In this document: one piece after another, positions 41,423 through 51,665 of the stretch
Position numbering within the stretch: position 1 is the first letter of the stretch
Layout: each line of letters opens with the position of its first letter
Assembly: GCA_963698405.1 (NCBI GenBank)
Contig: CAVOQT010000003.1
Location: 1-64,000 of the forward strand
Length of the DNA stretch: 64,000 nucleotides
Direction: 5' to 3'
DNA from: SHZI01 sp963698405
GTDB lineage: Bacteria; Pseudomonadota; Gammaproteobacteria; Steroidobacterales; GCA-2729495
The notes under the pieces: model-generated
The model's database searches: none
The model's input: only the letters and a program-made list of their open reading frames with translations
What the model was told of the DNA's origin: nothing
Translations under genes and position numbers: made by a program

Positions 41423-42236
41423 TGGGCAACCGCTCCCCTGACGCAGGTGCCTGCCCCGTGACCTGCTTCTGATCCCTGAGCGGCTCTGCATGCTGCTGCT
41501 TCCAGCCCACAGCGAAACCATTCGTGTAACGCATATCAACGTAGCTCACGTCGGCGGCTACCGTTGCGACCACTGAGTCCAGCGCCTCGAAAAAGCGTGT
41601 CAGGCGCTGATCCACATCCTGCGAGCCCAGGCGCACCTGGATGCCGTTGCTCAGCAGGAGCGACCAGGCACCGCGCTTGTCCAGTTCGAGAGCCGCCAGT
41701 GCGAGACCGCGATGCATCAGCTGCTCCTGGATGGCTACATAGCGGGTGGCCACCTCGGCTTCTGTACCCTCAGGCCCGTCAAGCCGGGGCAGCCCGGCCG
41801 GAATATGGTCGGCCTGACTGACAAACAGACGCCCCTGCGGATTGAGCAAACCACGCTCACCCCAACGTGCCGCCGGTTGCTCCTCGCTAACCATAACCAT
41901 CAGGGTACCGGGCCACTTGCGGCTCACCTGTGCGGTGGCAACCCAGGGCACCGAGACCAGTTGCTGCTGAACCACGTCGAGCGGCGTGGCCAGAAAGCCC
42001 TGGCCCATATACGGACTCAGTACCGCTTCAAGGCGATCTGCCGAAACGCGCTCGAACTCGCCATTGATCACCACATGCTCAACCGGACGGTTGAGCAGCC
42101 AGCGACCAGCAAAGACCGCACCACCAACCAGCAGCAGTACACCGAGCAGGCTGGTGATACGCACCCAGGGAATAACCGGGAGCTTGATCCGTGGTTCCTC
42201 ACGACGCTTGCGGTTACGACGGCCCAGCACACTCAT
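41415..42236 (-). CDS. ftsQ: cell division protein FtsQ
   Basis: Bitopic divisome protein bridging FtsA/K and FtsBL. 273 residues: short cytoplasmic basic segment, one transmembrane helix (ITSLLGVLLLVGGAVFAG, about residues 28-46), POTRA domain beginning VEHVVINGEFERVSADRLEAV, and the FtsQ beta domain with RKWPGTLMVMVSEEQPAARWG. It overlaps ddlB by four bases. Confidence 0.96.
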   Translation of the reverse strand: MSVLGRRNRKRREEPRIKLPVIPWVRITSLLGVLLLVGGAVFAGRWLLNRPVEHVVINGEFERVSADRLEAVLSPYMGQGFLATPLDVVQQQLVSVPWVATAQVSRKWPGTLMVMVSEEQPAARWGERGLLNPQGRLFVSQADHIPAGLPRLDGPEGTEAEVATRYVAIQEQLMHRGLALAALELDKRGAWSLLLSNGIQVRLGSQDVDQRLTRFFEALDSVVATVAADVSYVDMRYTNGFAVGWKQQHAEPLRDQKQVTGQAPASGERLPNV

Positions 42237-43210
42237 TGCAGCAACTCCGCAACGGGCTCGAAACTCGTCTCCAGAATCCGCCAGACCAGCTCGTCAAAAC
42301 CGGTACCGGCAGCCGCAGCGGCCATCGGCACCAGACTGTGACTGGTCATGCCCGGCACCGTATTGATCTCGAGGATCAGCGGCCCGGCCTGCTCCGAAAC
42401 CATGATGTCCACCCGCCCCCAGCCCTGGGCACCGACTGCCGCGAAGGCGGCACGGGCAAGCTCGGCGAGTTCACGCTCCTCCGTCGGGGACAAGCCGCAG
42501 GGGCAGAGATAGCGGGTCTCGTCGCTGAAGTACTTGGCCTGGTAATCATAGAAGACGCCGTCCGTCTGAATGCGGATCAGCGGCAGGACTTCATCGTGCA
42601 ACACCGCAGCCGTGTACTCCGGTCCAGCCACCCATTCTTCGGCGATGACCTCGCAGTCGGAACCCGCTGCGAGTTGCCAGGCCGAGGCCAGCTGCCCGAC
42701 ATGACTGACCTTGCTCATGCCAATGCTGGAACCTTCAGCAGAGGGCTTGACCATCAGCGGCAGGCCAAGCTGCTCGGCCGCCTCGACCAGATCCGCTTCA
42801 TTGCGTATGACGCAATAGCGCGGCGTGGGCAGACCGGCTCCCTGCAACAGACGTTTGGTACGCAGCTTGTCCATGCTGATCGCCGAACCGGACACACCAG
42901 AACCGGTGAAGGGCAAGCCGAGGCAGGACAGCAATCCCTGCAGGGTGCCATCCTCACCGCCGCGGCCATGCAGGGCGATCCATACCCGGTCGTAGGCACC
43001 GGCAGAGAGTCGTGCAACGAGATCCCGGCCGCAGGCGTCGAGGGGCTCGGCAGCCACACCTTTATTCAGGAGTGCCTGCAGCACGGCCTGGCCGGTAAGC
43101 AGTGAAATCTCCCGCTCGGCCGAATCACCGCCCATCAGCACGACCACCCGCCCGAAAGCTGCCGGATCGGTGATGTGCGGGTAGCGGGAACTGGCTGATT
43201 TCATCTTCAA
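42233..43210 (-). CDS. ddlB: D-alanine--D-alanine ligase
   Basis: 325 residues, ATP-grasp. VVVLMGGDSAEREISLLTG, VWIALHGRGGEDGTLQGLL, then LPLMVKPSAEGSSIGMSKV and the metal site ILEINTVPGMTSHSL. Makes the terminal dipeptide of the cell-wall stem. Follows murB with an ATGA junction. Confidence 0.97.
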   Translation of the reverse strand: MKMKSASSRYPHITDPAAFGRVVVLMGGDSAEREISLLTGQAVLQALLNKGVAAEPLDACGRDLVARLSAGAYDRVWIALHGRGGEDGTLQGLLSCLGLPFTGSGVSGSAISMDKLRTKRLLQGAGLPTPRYCVIRNEADLVEAAEQLGLPLMVKPSAEGSSIGMSKVSHVGQLASAWQLAAGSDCEVIAEEWVAGPEYTAAVLHDEVLPLIRIQTDGVFYDYQAKYFSDETRYLCPCGLSPTEERELAELARAAFAAVGAQGWGRVDIMVSEQAGPLILEINTVPGMTSHSLVPMAAAAAGTGFDELVWRILETSFEPVAELLQ

Positions 43211-44127
43211 CTGCCCTCCACCACGGAACCGCTGACCACAGCCGGCTCACCGATGATCTGCACTTCGGGCTCGAGCCGCACACCATGCTGGCCCTCGACC
43301 GTGGACTGAACCTTGAGGATCAGGCTTTCGATGTCAGCTGCCGTTGCACCACCGGTATTGATGATGAAATTCGCATGCTTGGCCGACACCTGGGCGCCGC
43401 CGATACGAGTCTCCTTGAGACCGGCGGTTTCGATCAGGCGTGCCGCATGATCGCCGGGCGGGTTCTTGAACACCGAGCCACAGCTCGGCAGCCCGAGAGG
43501 CTGACTGGCCTTGCGCTCGGCAATCAGCGTTCGCATGCGCGCTTCCGCAGCCTGGTAGTTCTGGTTGAACTGCATGCGGGCGGCGAGAAACCACTCGTCA
43601 GCCGGTTTGTGGACATGCCGATAGCCGGTTTCGTAGGCATCCCGACTGCGCGTATGCACCACGCCGCACCGGTCGACCACATCGACTTCGATGACACTGT
43701 TCCAGGTCTCTCCGCCAAAGGCACCTGCATTCATCCGCAGCGCACCACCCACGCTGCCGGGAATTCCTGCAAAGAATTCCGCCGGACCGAGTTGCCAGCG
43801 ACCACACTGGCGGGCCACGACGGTGCATGGCACGCCGGCTTCCGCTTCGATGAGGCCATCGCCGAGGTTGCGCAGCTCGCCGAGTGCCTGGCTCGTCGCG
43901 ATGACGACGCCGCGCAAGCCACCATCCCTGACCAGGAGGTTGCTTCCGAAGCCAACCCAGTAAACCGGTGTGCTCGCATCAAGACCGCGAAAAAAAGTGA
44001 GAAGTTCAGCACGACAACGCGGCGCATAATACACGTCTGCGGGGCCACCGACGCGCCATGTTGTATGTTTCGACATCAACTCGTCGCGCAACATTTTTCC
44101 AGGGCGCTCGCTCTTCATCGTCATCAC
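43207..44127 (-). CDS. murB: UDP-N-acetylenolpyruvoylglucosamine reductase
   Basis: FAD enzyme that reduces enolpyruvyl-GlcNAc to UDP-MurNAc. 306 residues: TTWRVGGPADVYYAP, VGFGSNLLVRDGGLRGVV, FAGIPGSVGGALRMNAGAFG, and the proton donor region LPSCGSVFKNPPGDHAARLIE (Ser within CGSVFKNP). The length and C-terminal part fit the shorter, type II-like class. Confidence 0.96.
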   Translation of the reverse strand: MMTMKSERPGKMLRDELMSKHTTWRVGGPADVYYAPRCRAELLTFFRGLDASTPVYWVGFGSNLLVRDGGLRGVVIATSQALGELRNLGDGLIEAEAGVPCTVVARQCGRWQLGPAEFFAGIPGSVGGALRMNAGAFGGETWNSVIEVDVVDRCGVVHTRSRDAYETGYRHVHKPADEWFLAARMQFNQNYQAAEARMRTLIAERKASQPLGLPSCGSVFKNPPGDHAARLIETAGLKETRIGGAQVSAKHANFIINTGGATAADIESLILKVQSTVEGQHGVRLEPEVQIIGEPAVVSGSVVEGS

Positions 44128-45554
44128 GTGTCACCGCCCGAGTGCAACGTTGTCGGCTCGCCGTGCAGCTCGCGAAGCTGCAGCGCCATCGCACCTATAT
44201 TTCCGGCACCAAGCGTGAGCAACACATCGCCAGACTCCAGCACACCGGCGAGCAAATCATTCAGTTCATCGATATGCGGCACGAAGACCGGCTCGATCTG
44301 TCCGCGACTGCGGATCGCCCGGCAAATTGCGCGTCCATCCGCATTGGCGATCGGCGCCTCACCTGCTGCATAGACCTCGGTGACAAGCAAACGGTCAGCC
44401 GCTGACAGCGCCTCGGCAAAATCGTCGAGCAGATCGCGCGTTCTGGTGTAACGGTGCGGCTGGAAAGCCACTACCAGTCGACGTTCAGGCCAGACCTGGC
44501 GCGCCGCTTCGATGGTGGCGGCAATTTCAGTCGGATGGTGTCCATAGTCATCGACCAGCGTGACGCGGTGGCCACTGATTTCAATATCACCGAGCATCTG
44601 CAGGCGCCGGTCCACCCCCTCGAAGCTCGCCAGTGCCTGCTGACAGGCCCCATCGTCGAGCTCCAGGTCGCAGGCTATGGCGACTGCAGCGAGCGCGTTC
44701 AGTACGTTGTGCTTGCCGGGCAGATTGAGTACCACCTCCAGGGGCGGCGCCGGCGCCGGGCGCACCACGGTAAAGCGGGAACGCAAGCCTTCGCGGACCA
44801 GATTCTCGGCGCGTACATCGGCCTCTGGCGAAAAACCGTAGGTGAGCGTGGCACGGTGGAGTAACGGCAGGATGGCCTGCACACCGGGATCATCGATGCA
44901 CACCACGGCCAGACCATAAAAGGGCAGATTGTGCAGAAACTCGACGAAGGTCTGACGCAGACGTTCGACATCACCACCGTAGGTACCCAGGTGGTCGTTA
45001 CCGATATTGGTGACTACCGCAACCATCGGCTGCAGGTGAATGAACGAGGCATCGCTCTCATCCGCCTCGGCGACCAGATAGCGACCGGCGCCGAGACGAC
45101 CATTCGAGTCAGCACTCTTGAGCCGTCCACCGATGACGAAGGTCGGATCCTGGCCTGCTTCGGCCAGCACGCTGGCGATCAGGCTGGTGGTTGTGGTCTT
45201 GCCATGGCTGCCGGAGACCGCGATCGCATGCCTGAAGCGCATCAGTTCGGCCAGCATCTCGGCCCGCCGGACCACCGGCTTCCGGTTGGCCTGTGCGGTG
45301 AGCACTTCCGGGTTGTCGGTGGCGACTGCACTGGAGATCACCACCACATCGGCATCCGCGACATTCTCGGCACGATGGCCGATATGCACGAGTGCGCCGA
45401 GCCGGGTAAGCCGCCGGGTGACCGCCGACTCACGCTGATCGGAACCCTGCACGGCATAACCCAGATTGAGCAGCACCTCGGCGATGCCACCCATGCCAAC
45501 CCCGCCGATACCGACCAGGTGTATGCGATTGATCCTGCGCATCCGGTCACGCAT
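44124..45554 (-). CDS. murC: UDP-N-acetylmuramate--L-alanine ligase
   Basis: 476 residues from ATG 45554 (MRDRMRRINRIHLVGIGGVGMGG). Mur ligase with P-loop GSHGKTTTTSLIASVL, EADESDASFIHLQP and DDYGHHPTEI. Overlaps the murG stop by eight bases. A longer in-frame start at 45626 would overlap murG and has no homology. Confidence 0.96.
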   Translation of the reverse strand: MRDRMRRINRIHLVGIGGVGMGGIAEVLLNLGYAVQGSDQRESAVTRRLTRLGALVHIGHRAENVADADVVVISSAVATDNPEVLTAQANRKPVVRRAEMLAELMRFRHAIAVSGSHGKTTTTSLIASVLAEAGQDPTFVIGGRLKSADSNGRLGAGRYLVAEADESDASFIHLQPMVAVVTNIGNDHLGTYGGDVERLRQTFVEFLHNLPFYGLAVVCIDDPGVQAILPLLHRATLTYGFSPEADVRAENLVREGLRSRFTVVRPAPAPPLEVVLNLPGKHNVLNALAAVAIACDLELDDGACQQALASFEGVDRRLQMLGDIEISGHRVTLVDDYGHHPTEIAATIEAARQVWPERRLVVAFQPHRYTRTRDLLDDFAEALSAADRLLVTEVYAAGEAPIANADGRAICRAIRSRGQIEPVFVPHIDELNDLLAGVLESGDVLLTLGAGNIGAMALQLRELHGEPTTLHSGGDT

Positions 45555-46635
45555 TGCTGCGACTCCCGGCCAGGCAACGCGCCACGATATCGCTGGTCGC
45601 ATCGGGCATCGACTGCGCACGGGCACGCTGCGCCTGCTTCAGCAGCAGCGCGGGATCGTCGATACGCCGCTGCAGCTCTGCGGCGAGGCACTCGGCGCTG
45701 AGTTTGTCCTGTGGCAGCAGTGTGGCAGCGCCGGCATTGACCAGGTACGCCGCATTGCGGGTCTGGTGATCATCAACAGCCGCCGGGTAAGGCACCAGGA
45801 TCGCGCCAACTCCAGCCGCCGCCAGTTCGGCAACCGTCAGGGCACCAGAGCGGGCAATCACGAGGTCTGCCCAGCCATAGGCTTCAGCCATATCAGCGAT
45901 GAAGGTATGCAGCTCCGCCGTCACACCTGCACGACGATAGGCCACCTCGGCAACCCCATAAGTATTCTCACCCGCCTGATGACGGATCTCGGGACGCTGC
46001 GCCTCGGGTAGCAGTGCTACGGCAGGACCGACAGCAGTATTCAGCGCCATGGCACCCTGACTGCCGCCGAGCACCAGCAGGCGCAATGGAGTCGAACGCC
46101 CCTGCAGGCGCAGCTCTGGCACCGGTAGCGCGGCGATATCGCGGCGTACCGGATTGCCTGTCACGCGAGTCTTTACATCGGCAGCAAAACTGCCCGGGAA
46201 GGCTTCCAGCACTTCCCGGGCAAACCTTGCCAGAAGACGATTGGTAAGACCCGCGACAGCATTCTGTTCATGAATGACGAGCGGTATGCGCAGCAGCCAG
46301 CTGGCCAGGCCACCCGGTCCTGCCGTATAGCCGCCCATGCCCAGCACCAGCTTCGGACGCCGCCGCCGCAAAATGCGCAGCGCCTCAAGCACGGCCAGCG
46401 CGATCTGCAACGGCGCCGTCAGCCAGGCGAGCAGGCCCCGGCGGCGCAAACCCTTGACGCGTACACATTCCAGCTCGATGCCCTCGGCAGGCACCAGCCG
46501 CGACTCAATACCAAGCGTGGTTCCCAGCCACACCACCTGCTCATTCTGTTCGCGCAGCGCGCGCGCCACCGCGAGCGCCGGAAAGACGTGCCCACCGGTA
46601 CCGCCAGCCATGATGAGGATCGGTGCCGGCTTCAT
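45547..46635 (-). CDS. murG: UDP-GlcNAc:undecaprenyl-PP-MurNAc-pentapeptide GlcNAc transferase
   Basis: Makes lipid II on the inner face of the membrane. 362 residues from ATG 46635: ILIMAGGTGGHVFPALAVA (G loop 1), MGGYTAGPGGLASWLL, EQNAVAGLTNRLLARF, LLVLGGSQGAMALN and VIARSGALTVAELAAAG. Overlaps ftsW by four bases. Confidence 0.97.
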   Translation of the reverse strand: MKPAPILIMAGGTGGHVFPALAVARALREQNEQVVWLGTTLGIESRLVPAEGIELECVRVKGLRRRGLLAWLTAPLQIALAVLEALRILRRRRPKLVLGMGGYTAGPGGLASWLLRIPLVIHEQNAVAGLTNRLLARFAREVLEAFPGSFAADVKTRVTGNPVRRDIAALPVPELRLQGRSTPLRLLVLGGSQGAMALNTAVGPAVALLPEAQRPEIRHQAGENTYGVAEVAYRRAGVTAELHTFIADMAEAYGWADLVIARSGALTVAELAAAGVGAILVPYPAAVDDHQTRNAAYLVNAGAATLLPQDKLSAECLAAELQRRIDDPALLLKQAQRARAQSMPDATSDIVARCLAGSRSNA

Positions 46636-47807
46636 CGCTTCACCCGCCCGTTGGCACGCCGCTTGGTCGCGCTGGCGATGCCACGGTTCTCGAGATCGAT
46701 ACGCAACAGCAGACCAAGTGCAGCGAGCGTCACCAGCAAGCTGCTGCGGCCGTAACTCACCAGCGGCAGCGTCAGCCCTTTGGTCGGCAGCACACCCATG
46801 TTCACGCCGAGATTGATGGCCGCCTGCAGCGCCAGCCAGACACCCAGCCCGAAGGCGATGTAAGCCTGGAAAAAATGCTCGCGGGCAGCAGCGGCCCGTG
46901 CAATCAGCAGGGCCCGCCAGATCAGCAGCACATACAGCAGGATCATCACCAGACTGCCGAGCAGACCGAACTCCTCGGCGATCACGGCAAAGATGAAGTC
47001 GGTGTGTGCCTCTGGCAGATAGAACAGTTTCTGCACGCTGGCCCCCAGACCGAGGCCGGTCCACTCCCCGCTGCCGATGGCGATCAGCGACTGGGTGAGC
47101 TGGAAGCCATCGCCATAGGGATCAGCCCACGGATCCCAGAACCCGGTGAGACGTTTCATGCGATAGGGCGAGAACTTGGCCAGCAGCGCAAAGCCAAGCA
47201 CGACCGGCCCCAGCGTGAGGCTCACATCCCGCAGGCGGGCGCCGGCCAGGAACATGATGGTGAATGAAATACCGATCAGCAGAACGGCCGACCCGAAATC
47301 CGGCTGTGCGAGCAACAGGGCTGCGGCGATACCGACCAGCACCAGCGGCTTCGCAAAGCCGAAGAAACTGCTGCGGATCTCCTGATTGCGGCGCACCGCA
47401 TAGTCAGCGACGTAGATCAGCAATAGCAGGCGGACCGGCTCACTGACCTGCATGATGTTGATACCGGCGATGTTCAGCCAGCGCGTGCTGCCATTGGCGG
47501 TACGACCGAGGCCAGGCAGCAGCACCATGATCAGCAGCAAGATGGCTATGGCAGCCAGCCACGGGGCGAGTTTCTGACAGACCCGCGTCGGAATCTTCAC
47601 CATGCACCAGGCTGCGGCGAGACCCATCGTCGCGGCCAGCAGCTGCCGCTCGAGAAAATAGAAGGCATTGTCGTGCTGTCGATCGCCCAGCGCGATTGAT
47701 GCCGATGCAACCATCAGCAGGCCAATGGCCAGCAGGATACCGATCACGCTGAGCAAGACCATGTCGGGTCGATCCTGCCCGGGCGCGGCGGTCTGTGTCG
47801 CGCTCAT
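46632..47807 (-). CDS. ftsW: peptidoglycan glycosyltransferase FtsW (SEDS)
   Basis: Septal glycan polymerase. 391 residues with about ten transmembrane segments, LPGLGRTANGSTRWLNIAG, QPDFGSAVLLIG and FSPYRMKRLTGFWDPWADPYGDGFQLTQSLIAIGSGEWTG (SEDS core, given in part), and AVIAEEFGLLGSLVM. N-terminal 18 residues are cytoplasmic. Confidence 0.97.
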   Translation of the reverse strand: MSATQTAAPGQDRPDMVLLSVIGILLAIGLLMVASASIALGDRQHDNAFYFLERQLLAATMGLAAAWCMVKIPTRVCQKLAPWLAAIAILLLIMVLLPGLGRTANGSTRWLNIAGINIMQVSEPVRLLLLIYVADYAVRRNQEIRSSFFGFAKPLVLVGIAAALLLAQPDFGSAVLLIGISFTIMFLAGARLRDVSLTLGPVVLGFALLAKFSPYRMKRLTGFWDPWADPYGDGFQLTQSLIAIGSGEWTGLGLGASVQKLFYLPEAHTDFIFAVIAEEFGLLGSLVMILLYVLLIWRALLIARAAAAREHFFQAYIAFGLGVWLALQAAINLGVNMGVLPTKGLTLPLVSYGRSSLLVTLAALGLLLRIDLENRGIASATKRRANGRVKR

Positions 47808-49192
47808 GCCGGATCCTCCTGCAGGCCGAGTACCGCTGCGCGAAAGGCCTCACCGCGTGCAGCGTAATCACGGTACATATCGAGACTGCTGCAGGCCGGT
47901 GCGAGCAGTACGGTCCAGCCGGGCTTCACCGCTGCATGCGCTGCGCGCACCGCCGCCGGCATATCAGCGACGCGATGGATCGGGCACACACCCTGCAGCG
48001 CTGCCGCCAGCAGTTCGCGATCCCGGCCCAGCAGTACCGCCACGCATTCGCGGCCATGCAAGGCCTCAGCCAGCAGCACGAAGCTGGCACCCTTGCCGTC
48101 GCCACCGGCGATCAGCACCAGCGGGCCGTCCAGACTGCTGATGCTCGCCGCTGCTGCACCGATATTGGTTGCCTTCGAGTCATCGATCCAGGTGACGCCA
48201 TCGCGGGTTGCGACCACCGCCATCCGGTGCGGCAGCAGCCGGTAGCTGCGCAAACCCGGCAACAGCGCCGCTGGTTGCAGACCAAGGGCTGCACCCAGGG
48301 CGAGTGCAGCCAGTGCATTCGAAAAATTGTGCCGACCGCTGAATTGCAGATCCGTCACCGGCAGCAGCGCTTCCGTCCCGCGCGCCAGCCAGATGCCATC
48401 CGTCTGCTGCAGCAGGCCAAACTCGCCTGCGCCGGGCGTAGCGAGCCCGAAACTGATGACCGGCGTACCGGCAGGTACCAGGCTGTTCAGCGCCGGCTCA
48501 TCACGATTCACGACCGCCACGCTGCAGTGTGCGTAAACACGGGCTTTGGCGGCAGTGTAAGCAGCCATATCACCGTGGATATCCAGGTGGTCAGGCGAAA
48601 CGTTCAGCAGCACGGCCGCTGCCGCATCGATCAACTGGCTGCGCTCCAACTGAAAGCTCGACAGTTCGAGTACATAGGCCTGTATCGCCGGATCGAGCAG
48701 GTCGAGCGCCGGCGTGCCGAGATTGCCGCCAACGCCGACCCGCATACCAGCGGCGGCCAGCATCTGTCCGAGCATCGACGTAACGGTACTTTTGCCGTTC
48801 GAGCCGGTGATGGCCACGATCGGCGCGCGTGCCTCACTGACAAACAGGTCGACATCACTCAGCACGGGAATATTCTGCCGACGTGCTGCCTGCAGCACCG
48901 GCAAATGCAGATCCACACCGGGCGACACCACGATCTGTGCAACATGCGGCGGCAGGCTGGCCGGTATCTCGCCGGTATGCACTTCAACCGCCGGCATCGC
49001 TGCACGGATTGCAGCCAGCCCGGGCGGTGCAGTGCGCGTATCGGCAAACAGCGCCGCTACGCCACGGGCCGCAAAATACCGGGCACAGGCAGCACCGGTA
49101 CCACCCATGCCGAGCACGAGTACCGGACCGGTTACAGAGCCTGTCGATGGCGCCTGCTCGCTGTATTGCGGATTCATTGCTACAGCCCCCAT
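47804..49192 (-). CDS. murD: UDP-N-acetylmuramoylalanine--D-glutamate ligase
   Basis: 462 residues. VLVLGMGGTGAACARYFA, P-loop ITGSNGKSTVTSMLGQML, and VSPDHLDIHGDMAAY, DDSKATNIGAAAASI. Starts at ATG 49192 overlapping the mraY stop as TGATG; the preceding GTG 49195 and ATG 49177 are alternatives. Confidence 0.94.
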   Translation of the reverse strand: MGAVAMNPQYSEQAPSTGSVTGPVLVLGMGGTGAACARYFAARGVAALFADTRTAPPGLAAIRAAMPAVEVHTGEIPASLPPHVAQIVVSPGVDLHLPVLQAARRQNIPVLSDVDLFVSEARAPIVAITGSNGKSTVTSMLGQMLAAAGMRVGVGGNLGTPALDLLDPAIQAYVLELSSFQLERSQLIDAAAAVLLNVSPDHLDIHGDMAAYTAAKARVYAHCSVAVVNRDEPALNSLVPAGTPVISFGLATPGAGEFGLLQQTDGIWLARGTEALLPVTDLQFSGRHNFSNALAALALGAALGLQPAALLPGLRSYRLLPHRMAVVATRDGVTWIDDSKATNIGAAAASISSLDGPLVLIAGGDGKGASFVLLAEALHGRECVAVLLGRDRELLAAALQGVCPIHRVADMPAAVRAAHAAVKPGWTVLLAPACSSLDMYRDYAARGEAFRAAVLGLQEDPA

Positions 49193-50274
49193 CACCGGAT
49201 CTTCAGGCTCGACAGCCCGACCAGCACCAGCACCACGGTCACGATCCAGAAACGCACGATGACTTTCGGTTCGGCCCAGCCCTTGAGTTCGAAGTGATGG
49301 TGCAGCGGCGCCATGCGGAAGATGCGCTTGCCGGTCATCTTGAAAGAGGCGACCTGCATCATCACCGAGACGGTCTCGGCAACGAACACACCGCCCATGA
49401 TCAGCAGCACCACTTCCTGACGAACGATCACCGCCACCGAACCGAGCGCACCGCCCAGCGCCAAAGCGCCGATGTCGCCCATGAAGACCTGCGCCGGATA
49501 GGTGTTGAACCAGAGGAAGCCAAGCCCCGCCCCCGCCAACGCGGCACAGAACACGAACAGTTCACCTGCACCGGCTATATAAGGAATACCCAGATAGCGG
49601 GAGAAGATCGCGTTACCGGCCACCCAAGCGAACACGCCGAGCGCACCGCCGACCAGCACTGTCGGCATGATCGCCAGGCCGTCCAGGCCATCGGTCAGAT
49701 TCACCGCATTGCTGCTGCCGACGATAACCAGGCAGACAAAGGGCACAAACAGCCAGCCCAGCGGGATGGAGATGCCCTTCAGATAAGGGATCAGCAGCGC
49801 AGTGGATTGCGGGGCATCGGCATGCCGGTAAAGCGCAACGCCGACGATGATGGCAACCAGCAGCTGCCAGAACAGTTTCTGGCGGGCCGACAGACCCTTC
49901 GGATCACGCAACACGAGCTTGCGGTAATCATCCGCGAAGCCGATCAGACCGTAGCTGAAAGTCACACCGATGACGACCCATACGAACAAGCTGCGCAGAT
50001 CGGCCCACAGCAGCGTGCTGAGGATGATCGCCAGCAGGATCAGCGAGCCGCCCATGGTTGGCGTGCCGGCTTTCTGCAGGTGCGTCTGCGGACCATCCTG
50101 GCGTATGGTCTGGCCGATCTGCCGCAGGGTCAGGCGACGGATCAGCGCCGGCCCCAGAAACAGCGACAGCGCCAGCGCCGTCAGCGCGCCGAGAATCGCA
50201 CGCATGGTCAGATAGGTGAAGACGTTGAAGCCCGATACGTAGTCCTTGAGGTATTCAGCCAGCAACAGCAGCAT
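49192..50274 (-). CDS. mraY: phospho-N-acetylmuramoyl-pentapeptide transferase
   Basis: Makes lipid I. 360 residues with ten predicted transmembrane helices. Signatures: TPTMGGSLILLAI, GFADDYRKL (Asp pair), NAVNLTDGLDGLA and PAQVFMGDIGALALGGALG. Terminal HHHFELKGWAEPKVIVRFWI is the usual last loop. Confidence 0.98.
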   Translation of the reverse strand: MLLLLAEYLKDYVSGFNVFTYLTMRAILGALTALALSLFLGPALIRRLTLRQIGQTIRQDGPQTHLQKAGTPTMGGSLILLAIILSTLLWADLRSLFVWVVIGVTFSYGLIGFADDYRKLVLRDPKGLSARQKLFWQLLVAIIVGVALYRHADAPQSTALLIPYLKGISIPLGWLFVPFVCLVIVGSSNAVNLTDGLDGLAIMPTVLVGGALGVFAWVAGNAIFSRYLGIPYIAGAGELFVFCAALAGAGLGFLWFNTYPAQVFMGDIGALALGGALGSVAVIVRQEVVLLIMGGVFVAETVSVMMQVASFKMTGKRIFRMAPLHHHFELKGWAEPKVIVRFWIVTVVLVLVGLSSLKIR

Positions 50275-51665
50275 CAGTGCGCCCCTGCTTCGTCAGTCCG
50301 GCCAGTGACAGACTTCACCAGTCGCTCGAGTCCGGCACTGCGTGAACCCTTGACCAGCAAGCGCACGTCCGCCGTCATCAGCGGGCGCAGCACTTCAGCG
50401 AGTTCGGCAGCATCGGCATACCAGTGGGCTGCAGAACCAAAACCTTCTGCAGCCGGTCGCGTCAGATCACCGACGCAATAAAGCCGGTCGATACCCCGTT
50501 GGGCAGCAAGCACCCCCACCTCACGGTGTAGAGCTGCAGCTGTCGGGCCGAGCTCCGCCATGCCACCGAGCACCAGCCAGCGCTGTCCTTCCAGCCCGGC
50601 GAGAAACTGGATCGCAGCGGCAACCGAACCCGGGTTCGCGTTGTAGCTGTCATCAAAGATCGTGCTGCCAGCCGGACCCGGCTCGGCGCGCAAACGTCCC
50701 GCAACATTCAGCATCTGCGCCAGACCATCGCGTACCGCCGTCAGGCTGGCGCCGGCAGCTATAGCCGCAGCGGCAGCTGCCAGTGCATTGCGCACGTTGT
50801 GACCGCCAGCCATCGGCAATTCAATCGGCATCTCGCCGACCGGCGTCAGCATGCGGAATTTCAGACTCCGGCCACCGATCTCCTGCAGTTCAACTGCACG
50901 ATAGTCGGCATCCGGTGACAAGCCGAAGGAAACATAGCTGAGGTCATCGCGCAGACCGCGCCAGTAACTGAAAAACGGATCGTCGCGATTGATCACCGCA
51001 ATGCTGCCGGCTTGCAGCCCCGCGAACAGTTCGCCTTTGGCTTCGGCAACATCCTGCAGGGTGCCGCCAAATCCGCCCAGGTGCGCCGGCCCGGCATTGG
51101 TGATGATGGCAATCCCGGGCGTGGCAATCACTGCCAGCCGGGCGATTTCACGTTTCGCACTGGCACCCATCTCGATCACGGCAGCCTGATGCGTGTCACG
51201 CATCCACAACAGCGTGATGGGTACGCCGATGTGGTTGTTCAGGTTTCCCCAGGTCACCAGCACACCAGCGTCGTCACCGGCTCCAGCAAAGTGCGTGCGC
51301 AGTATGGTGCCGACCATTTCCTTGACGGTGGTCTTGCCGTTACTGCCGGTCACCGCAACGATCGGCAGATCGAAACGCTGGCGCCACATCGTGGCAAAGT
51401 TGCACAAGGCCTGGCCCGCATCTGCCACATGTACCTGCGGCAGCTCGACTGCCTGGGGCTCCTCGATGACCACGCCGGCCGCACCAGCCGCCGCGGCATC
51501 GCGGGCGTATTCCGCAGCGTTGTGTCGTACACCGCGCAAAGCAAAAAACAACTGGCCCGGCTCCAGGCTGCGAGTGTCGGTACTCACGGAGTCAAAACCG
51601 GCATCAGCGCCGATCAGCTTGCCGCCGACTACCTGCGCGACCATGGAAAGCGTCGCCATACTCAT
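50274..51665 (-). CDS. murF: UDP-N-acetylmuramoyl-tripeptide--D-alanyl-D-alanine ligase
   Basis: 463 residues. P-loop VTGSNGKTTVKEMVGTIL, VIEMGASAKREIARL, ITNAGPAHLGGFG and FDDSYNANPGSVAAAIQFL. Adds D-Ala-D-Ala to the UDP-tripeptide. Its stop abuts the mraY start; it overlaps the murE end by four bases. Confidence 0.97.
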   Translation of the reverse strand: MSMATLSMVAQVVGGKLIGADAGFDSVSTDTRSLEPGQLFFALRGVRHNAAEYARDAAAAGAAGVVIEEPQAVELPQVHVADAGQALCNFATMWRQRFDLPIVAVTGSNGKTTVKEMVGTILRTHFAGAGDDAGVLVTWGNLNNHIGVPITLLWMRDTHQAAVIEMGASAKREIARLAVIATPGIAIITNAGPAHLGGFGGTLQDVAEAKGELFAGLQAGSIAVINRDDPFFSYWRGLRDDLSYVSFGLSPDADYRAVELQEIGGRSLKFRMLTPVGEMPIELPMAGGHNVRNALAAAAAAIAAGASLTAVRDGLAQMLNVAGRLRAEPGPAGSTIFDDSYNANPGSVAAAIQFLAGLEGQRWLVLGGMAELGPTAAALHREVGVLAAQRGIDRLYCVGDLTRPAAEGFGSAAHWYADAAELAEVLRPLMTADVRLLVKGSRSAGLERLVKSVTGRTDEAGAH